NCBI GenBank assembly: GCA_023245695.1
Contig: JAHFJT010000030.1
Coordinates: 1 to 9,577 of the forward strand
Length of the DNA stretch: 9,577 nucleotides
Direction: 5' to 3'
Source: Candidatus Peregrinibacteria bacterium
GTDB taxonomy: Bacteria; Patescibacteriota; Gracilibacteria; UBA1369; UBA12463
The notes beneath the pieces were generated by a model that worked only from the letters and a program-made list of their open reading frames with translations, made no database searches and had not been told where the DNA came from. This document shows, in pieces, positions 5,856 to 9,577 of this stretch. The position numbers and the translations under genes are program-made. Within the stretch, counting starts at the first letter, position 1. Every line of letters starts with the position of its first letter.

Positions 5856-6467
5856 CTAATATACTCGCGAAGAAAAGGTCGTTTGCAGATAATAATTATT
5901 CCCAAACATCACGTGCAACGTAACAGAAGGTTGCATCTGATAGGCCGAACTTTGCAAATTTTTATTCGTATCCCCCATCGGGGCGAGCGAGAAACTCACC
6001 GTATGAAGTTGCGCATGTGGAAGCGATAAAACCTGCTCACCAAGAGGCAGCCAAATCTTTCCAGGATCTTGCTTGGCACGCTGGAAAACAATCTTCCCCT
6101 GTTCTTGGTCGTTCACTTTTTCACTCACAAAGGTGACCGTCGTTCGCTCTGTTTGATTTTTATTCACAAGCACAAGCTTGCTCTGAGGCTTATCAAAAGA
6201 AAGCGTACAGAGATCGCCGGTCTCATATCCACAAAAATCGATCGTCTTCGTGCGCATCTCATCCTGCACAAAGTTCACGAGCGTGCGAAGATCTGCAACG
6301 ACTTTACGAGTCTCATTTGCGTCACGCTGGCTGCGATAGAGCTGAAAAAAAGAGCTCATGAGAACACCCATCAAGATCATAAAGATCGAGAGTGAGACGA
6401 GAATTTCGATTAAGGTGAAACCCTGTTTCGATGACGAGCGCCGAGCTGAGAAATACAAAAAGTTCAT
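5856..6467 (-). CDS. Type IV prepilin-like protein, PilW/PulJ-like
   Basis: The protein has 203 residues from the ATG at 6467. The frame is open to 6557, but those 30 codons overlap the end of the PilV-like gene and lack pilin features. The chosen start gives a 16-residue leader ending SSSKQG, then FTLIEILVSLSIFMILMGVLM, a textbook class III prepilin site (cleavage after G16, Glu21 at +5) with a hydrophobic N-terminal helix. The amphipathic helix continues to about residue 75 (RDANETRKVVADLRTLVNFVQDEMR), then C79 and C87 flank a short loop, followed by a beta-rich C-terminal region. The helix with a following 'FvqdEmR' resembles PilW/PulJ minor pilins. It follows the PilV-like gene by 7 nt. 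It likely belongs to the priming complex of minor pilins processed by a prepilin peptidase encoded elsewhere. Confidence 0.85.
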   Translation of the reverse strand: MNFLYFSARRSSSKQGFTLIEILVSLSIFMILMGVLMSSFFQLYRSQRDANETRKVVADLRTLVNFVQDEMRTKTIDFCGYETGDLCTLSFDKPQSKLVLVNKNQTERTTVTFVSEKVNDQEQGKIVFQRAKQDPGKIWLPLGEQVLSLPHAQLHTVSFSLAPMGDTNKNLQSSAYQMQPSVTLHVMFGNNYYLQTTFSSRVY

Positions 6468-6474
6468 AAAAATA

Positions 6475-7125
6475 TTAGAATGGTCGCTGTTTCCAGTTGG
6501 TAAATTCTGTGGAGAGATCGAGAGATTTTGCCGTGCCATGATCCATCCAATCCACATGTGCGGTCACGAGCATTCGATCAGTCACCACGTCACTCTTGTC
6601 GCCATTGTCCTTGAGAAACGAGAGCGTGACCGTTCGTCGATACGGAGACTCGGTCATGCCGGGAGTCACGATATCTTGCTTGTGAACAAAGTTTGGAACC
6701 CCTCCGCCATCCACCCGATAGAGTTGATCATCGCAGTTCTGAGTTTTTGGACACGCCTGAAAAATCCAAGGTGACGCCGCAAACGCCGCCTCTTTTTGAT
6801 CAAGGGCACTCGGTGTACTCAGAGCAACCTTCCGGAATATGCGGTATGTTCCAGGCAAAAAAGGAGCCTCGACCAACTTCGCCTCAGCGCTACTCCCATC
6901 CCAGGCAAGTCCCTGACGGAAATAACTATCACGAATATTTCGCACACCCTCGAGACCCTCCTGTGCCAAATTATATCCAATGAATCGCTCGATCTGTGCC
7001 GTATTTCCACGAATCGAGGTCACGTACAAACTCGCCGCACCAAAGATCACAATCGACATGATGCCGAAACTGATGATGAGCTCGAGGAGCGTGAAACCTT
7101 TCTGGTTGGTGAGATTTTTTTTCAT
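6475..7125 (-). CDS. Type IV prepilin-like protein, PilV-like
   Basis: The protein has 216 residues. A 10-residue leader ending NQKG precedes FTLLELIISFGIMSIVIFGAA (cleavage after G10, Glu15 at +5). The helix runs on into NLAQEGLEGVRNIRDS (52-67), a pattern typical of PilV/GspI-type minor pilins. The globular part has a likely disulfide pair C125/C131 and beta-strand-rich segments (RRTVTLSF, then VTAHVDWMD), ending in STEFTNW. It starts 2 nt after the GspH-like gene stop (TAACGATG), with no Shine-Dalgarno, so coupling is likely. It acts in the inner membrane and then the pilus as part of the minor-pilin complex (family knowledge). Confidence 0.87.
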   Translation of the reverse strand: MKKNLTNQKGFTLLELIISFGIMSIVIFGAASLYVTSIRGNTAQIERFIGYNLAQEGLEGVRNIRDSYFRQGLAWDGSSAEAKLVEAPFLPGTYRIFRKVALSTPSALDQKEAAFAASPWIFQACPKTQNCDDQLYRVDGGGVPNFVHKQDIVTPGMTESPYRRTVTLSFLKDNGDKSDVVTDRMLVTAHVDWMDHGTAKSLDLSTEFTNWKQRPF

Positions 7126-7127
7126 CG

Positions 7128-7670
7128 TTAATTTTTTTCAAGAATTCCAAATGGCAGCTGCAGAGTGACCTGTGCGACCTTCGAAGTATCCGCACCATAC
7201 TGCAGTGCAAAGGAGATACTCGACTGTCCCGAACCGATCGACGTAGCCGAAAGTTCACCACGTGGCGGAATCGCGTATACCGATTGATCCGACTCGATAC
7301 CCACCTGAATCCCCTCCATGAGACTCACCGTCTGTCCGATTTTTTCCGTCGCAAGATTACACGAAAGCTCACTCTGATTCACCGAGCTCGAAGCATCTTT
7401 ATACTCCGCGATCACGAGCCGAACGGGCTTGCCACTCTGGAGCGAAATTCCATAACACATCGGCACACTTCCCTTCCCCGATCGAGCTTGCTGCTGCACA
7501 CTTTTCACCGCCGACTGCAACGAGTCCACCGCAAGAGACAGCGAGATACTCTTTCGATAGCTAAAGTAGCTCGAGATAGAAACTGCCACAATCAGCGCAA
7601 TAATCGCGATCACAATCACGAGCTCAATGAGCGTAAATCCTCGTCGATCTGTGTGGGATACTCGTGTCAT
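7128..7670 (-). CDS. Type IV prepilin-like protein, GspH/FimT-like
   Basis: The protein has 180 residues. An 11-residue leader with a basic end (DRRG) precedes FTLIELVIVIAIIALIVAVS, so a prepilin peptidase would cut after G11, with Glu16 at +5. The helix continues to about residue 62 (LAVDSLQSAVKSVQQQAR). Position and pattern match the GspH/FimT family, where this region reads like 'l...l..aR'. A beta-rich globular domain follows, with C72 and C104 able to form a disulfide. It is the first of four pilin-like genes after pilC; a 28-nt gap containing two copies of TTTTTACG separates them, without a Shine-Dalgarno. A major-pilin role cannot be excluded from sequence alone, but the order GspH, PilV, PilW, PilX is the usual minor-pilin order. 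Confidence 0.87.
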   Translation of the reverse strand: MTRVSHTDRRGFTLIELVIVIAIIALIVAVSISSYFSYRKSISLSLAVDSLQSAVKSVQQQARSGKGSVPMCYGISLQSGKPVRLVIAEYKDASSSVNQSELSCNLATEKIGQTVSLMEGIQVGIESDQSVYAIPPRGELSATSIGSGQSSISFALQYGADTSKVAQVTLQLPFGILEKN

Positions 7671-7698
7671 GTGCGGCGCGTAAAAAAATCCGTAAAAA

Positions 7699-8847
7699 TT
7701 AAATCTGGCTCGTCAGGTCAAAGATCGGCATCAACACAGCGAGGGCCATGAGCGCCACAAATACACCGGCGATAATAATCAATGCCGGCTCAAAAATCGT
7801 CGTAAGTTTTTTCAACATATATTTAATCTCTTTCTCGTACTGCGTCGCAGCACGAGCAGCACTCTGAGAAATCGTTGCAGACTGCTCACCAATTGCGAGC
7901 ATTGAGGTAATTTCTTCCGGGAACAAAAACGGACTATCCTGAAACGCCGCGTGCAACTTTCCGCCCTGCTGAACCTGAGACATCGCGTCCCACAACTTCA
8001 ATCGGTAAGCCTCATTCGGCACACTTCGCGCGACCATTTTCAAGGTTGTTAAAATAGGAAGACCAGACTCAAGCAAGATCGCAAGCAAACGAATAATCCG
8101 CAGCACATAGACCTTTCGTCGAAGCATACCAATGATCGGAAGCTTCAACACAAACATGTCCCACTGCAACTTTCCGGTACCGGTTTTTACATAAAAATTC
8201 CATGTACCGTACACGGCAAGAACACCCAGTGCCATCAACCACCAGTATCCAGATACGATATGCTGAGCTGTAATCAAGGCCTGCGTTGCAGCCGGCAAAG
8301 GATGACCACTTCCGGTGAGATCCTGAGAAAAATTCAAAATTTTTGGAACGAGAAAGGTCATCACACCAAATCCGACGAGGAGCAATACACCAAACACGGT
8401 GATCGGATAAAACGCAGCACTCCACAGCTGAGACTGCAAGTCATACGCATCCTCTACTTCAGTCGCAAGTCGTGCAAGCATCCGATCGAGATGACCAGAG
8501 ACCTCACCACTTCGGATCACGCCAATTTCAAAGTCTTCAAAAACATCGGGAAAACGTGCGAGACAGTCGGCAAACGCCTTACCCTTTTCTACATCATACG
8601 CGACGGTGAAAAGCACTCGTCGCAGACGTTCACTCTCGGTTCGTCGAGCCACAATTCGTAGCGACTGAATGAGCGGAACACCGCTATCCACCATCACCGA
8701 CAAGAGATAAAAAAAGTATGATTTTTCTTTCAGCGACACCCGACTATGGTCAATGAAAAAATCATTGAGCTGTCGCCATACACTCAAGCGAGTATTGTCG
8801 TAGACGCCGTAGACGATTTCGGGAATGGGAGTTTGTGGAGATTCCAT
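7699..8847 (-). CDS. pilC: Type IV pilus inner-membrane platform protein PilC (GspF family)
   Basis: The protein has 382 residues. It is the polytopic platform that works with the PilB/PilT ATPases to add or remove pilins. Two T2SSF domains are visible. The first, about 43-165, has LLSVMVDSGVPLIQSL (48-63) and IRSGEVSGHLDRMLARLA (111-128). The second, about 247-372, has LAILLESGLPILTTL (255-269) and LAIGEQSATISQSAARAA (317-334). Three membrane helices lie at about 146-168, 201-220 and 351-374. Only about 40 residues precede the first T2SSF domain, and they do not show the usual GspF N-terminal motif (a Y-x-A/G-x-D/N-x-x-G type start), so that part is reduced or diverged. It starts 12 nt after the pilO stop without a Shine-Dalgarno. 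No ATPase gene lies next to it inside the window. Confidence 0.95.
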   Translation of the reverse strand: MESPQTPIPEIVYGVYDNTRLSVWRQLNDFFIDHSRVSLKEKSYFFYLLSVMVDSGVPLIQSLRIVARRTESERLRRVLFTVAYDVEKGKAFADCLARFPDVFEDFEIGVIRSGEVSGHLDRMLARLATEVEDAYDLQSQLWSAAFYPITVFGVLLLVGFGVMTFLVPKILNFSQDLTGSGHPLPAATQALITAQHIVSGYWWLMALGVLAVYGTWNFYVKTGTGKLQWDMFVLKLPIIGMLRRKVYVLRIIRLLAILLESGLPILTTLKMVARSVPNEAYRLKLWDAMSQVQQGGKLHAAFQDSPFLFPEEITSMLAIGEQSATISQSAARAATQYEKEIKYMLKKLTTIFEPALIIIAGVFVALMALAVLMPIFDLTSQI

Positions 8848-8859
8848 ATCGCGTAGGTT

Positions 8860-9450
8860 TTACTTACCCTGATAAAAAGCTTCCATCTCGAGCGAGAAGT
8901 TCACCGCAGAGGTGCTCGCCTGAGGAATAACCTGCACGCTGATCGTCTTCACATGAATCCGTCGTCGGTTCGCCTCAATTGCTCGCAAAAATTCGAGCAA
9001 GTCACTATATCCACTCTGGAAACTCGCACTCATATTCACACGCTTTGGGAGCTCCTGCGTATCACTGAGTCCGAATTGAACTCCAGACAACACGACTCCA
9101 TACTTCGTCGCAAGATCGTTGAGATTTTTGATCAAGGTATCCTGCTGGACACCGTCAGGAATCGCATCCAGATACTCCGACTGTTTCACCTCAGAGACAC
9201 CGCTCAGGGCGGTTTCGGCATCCTGAAGCACCTTGAGCTGCTGCTGAACTCCAGCCTTTTTTCCAAGGACATCGTCTCGCAGACTCTTCGCATCATCGAG
9301 TTTTCCATTCAACGGAAAGACCGCGAGCGGAACCGCAATGAGCATCACAAGCACGAGCACGGCAGCCGTACCAAGATAAAACTTCTGCTTCTGATCAGGA
9401 GTCTGGTCGCCTGGTTGTTTACCAGCGAGCTCAAACATATTATTTTCCAT
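8860..9450 (-). CDS. pilO: Type IV pilus alignment-complex protein PilO-like
   Basis: The protein has 196 residues. A short cytoplasmic N-terminus of about 23 polar residues is followed by one membrane helix (about 24-47, YLGTAAVLVLVMLIAVPLAV). A charged helix able to form a coiled coil comes next (about 48-85, KLDDAKSLRDDVLGKK), then a compact alpha/beta domain (about 95-194) with DTLIKNLNDLATKYGV and YSDLLEFLRAIEANRRRIHVKTISV. That order, and the 'l..fl..le...R...v..i.v' segment, match PilO, which pairs with PilN across the inner membrane. The ATG at 9450 overlaps the upstream gene by 11 nt. A second ATG at 9438 (residue 5) follows the upstream stop by one base, in the spacing style of the other junctions here, and is equally possible. 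Loss of residues 1-4 would not affect any domain. Confidence 0.88.
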   Translation of the reverse strand: MENNMFELAGKQPGDQTPDQKQKFYLGTAAVLVLVMLIAVPLAVFPLNGKLDDAKSLRDDVLGKKAGVQQQLKVLQDAETALSGVSEVKQSEYLDAIPDGVQQDTLIKNLNDLATKYGVVLSGVQFGLSDTQELPKRVNMSASFQSGYSDLLEFLRAIEANRRRIHVKTISVQVIPQASTSAVNFSLEMEAFYQGK

Positions 9451-9577
9451 GGTAGGTGAGGTTTAAGACATAAGTAAGGACGGTCTGTCCCTGATCGTTT
9501 TGATTTTTGGAAATAGTCGGTACGAAGACGCCACTGAAAAAAGTTGATTTTGAGAACGCACTCACAACATCGGCAAT
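9440..9577 (-). CDS. pilN: PilN-like pilus alignment protein, C-terminal end only
   Basis: On the minus strand a frame open from the right edge encodes 45 residues (IADVVSAFSKSTFFSGVFVP, then a polar turn with KNQNDQGQ, then TVLTYVLNLTYHGK) ending in TAA at 9442-9440. It is too short for a firm match. It sits directly upstream of pilO in the same direction, and a C-terminus with a 'f..s.fF..v.vp ... v.y.l.l.y' pattern fits the final strands of PilN's ferredoxin-like periplasmic domain. The stop codon lies inside the first codons of pilO, so the two overlap. The rest of the gene, and probably pilM, lie to the right. Confidence 0.65.
   Translation of the reverse strand: MADVVSAFSKSTFFSGVFVPTISKNQNDQGQTVLTYVLNLTYHGK

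Noticed and set aside
6468..6557. Upstream extension of the PilW-like frame
   Set aside because: It overlaps the end of the PilV-like gene and would bury the prepilin leader. The ATG at 6467 gives a normal 16-residue leader.
7671..7698. Direct repeat TTTTTACG x2 between pilC and the GspH-like gene
   Set aside because: The repeat is short and T-rich inside a 28-nt gap. It can arise by slippage and shows no promoter elements.
8953..9459. Long plus-strand frame opposite pilO, and similar ones at 7284-7751, 4698-5186 and 2061-2513
   Set aside because: All are antisense to well-supported genes, with His/Arg/Ser-rich translations and no domain. They arise from the codon bias of the real genes.

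Overview
The window looks like chromosomal DNA of a Patescibacteria (CPR) bacterium or a similar reduced-genome lineage. Three things suggest this: a tandem cluster of small two-helix VirB2-like pilin proteins of the kind common in that group, a compact methionyl-tRNA synthetase without a C-terminal EMAP-type domain, and almost no Shine-Dalgarno sequences. Base composition looks roughly balanced by eye. The standard genetic code fits: stops are TAA or TAG, with one TGA that ends a complete HNH protein. The phylum-level assignment is an inference from gene content, not the result of a search.

Layout. (1) Positions 1-1940, plus strand: four head-to-tail genes (the first cut by the left edge) for small membrane proteins. 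Each has two hydrophobic helices around a short polar loop with the pattern G-[DE]-x-x-[KRQ]-x(3)-[AG]-K. They are spaced 1-2 nt apart and surely form one operon. (2) Positions 1959-3518, minus strand: metG, convergent with the pilin operon. (3) Positions 3519-3795: a 277-bp divergent intergenic region with a -10 box for metG, a good extended -10 promoter reading the other way, and a structured leader. (4) Positions 3796-4653, plus strand: an HNH endonuclease-like protein of the DUF222/'HNH' type. (5) Positions 4695-9577, minus strand: a type IV pilus operon read right to left as pilN (C-terminal end only), pilO, pilC, then four pilin-like genes (GspH/FimT-like, PilV-like, PilW/PulJ-like, PilX-like).

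How they work together. The minus-strand operon supplies the inner-membrane alignment proteins (PilN, PilO), the platform protein (PilC) and a minor-pilin priming set for a type IVa-like pilus. The plus-strand cluster probably supplies subunits for a separate VirB2-type (type IV secretion-like) filament or membrane complex; its other parts would lie to the left. The window therefore joins parts of two surface-filament systems, separated by a housekeeping gene and a probable selfish or accessory HNH gene. No RNA genes, insertion sequences or CRISPR arrays were seen.
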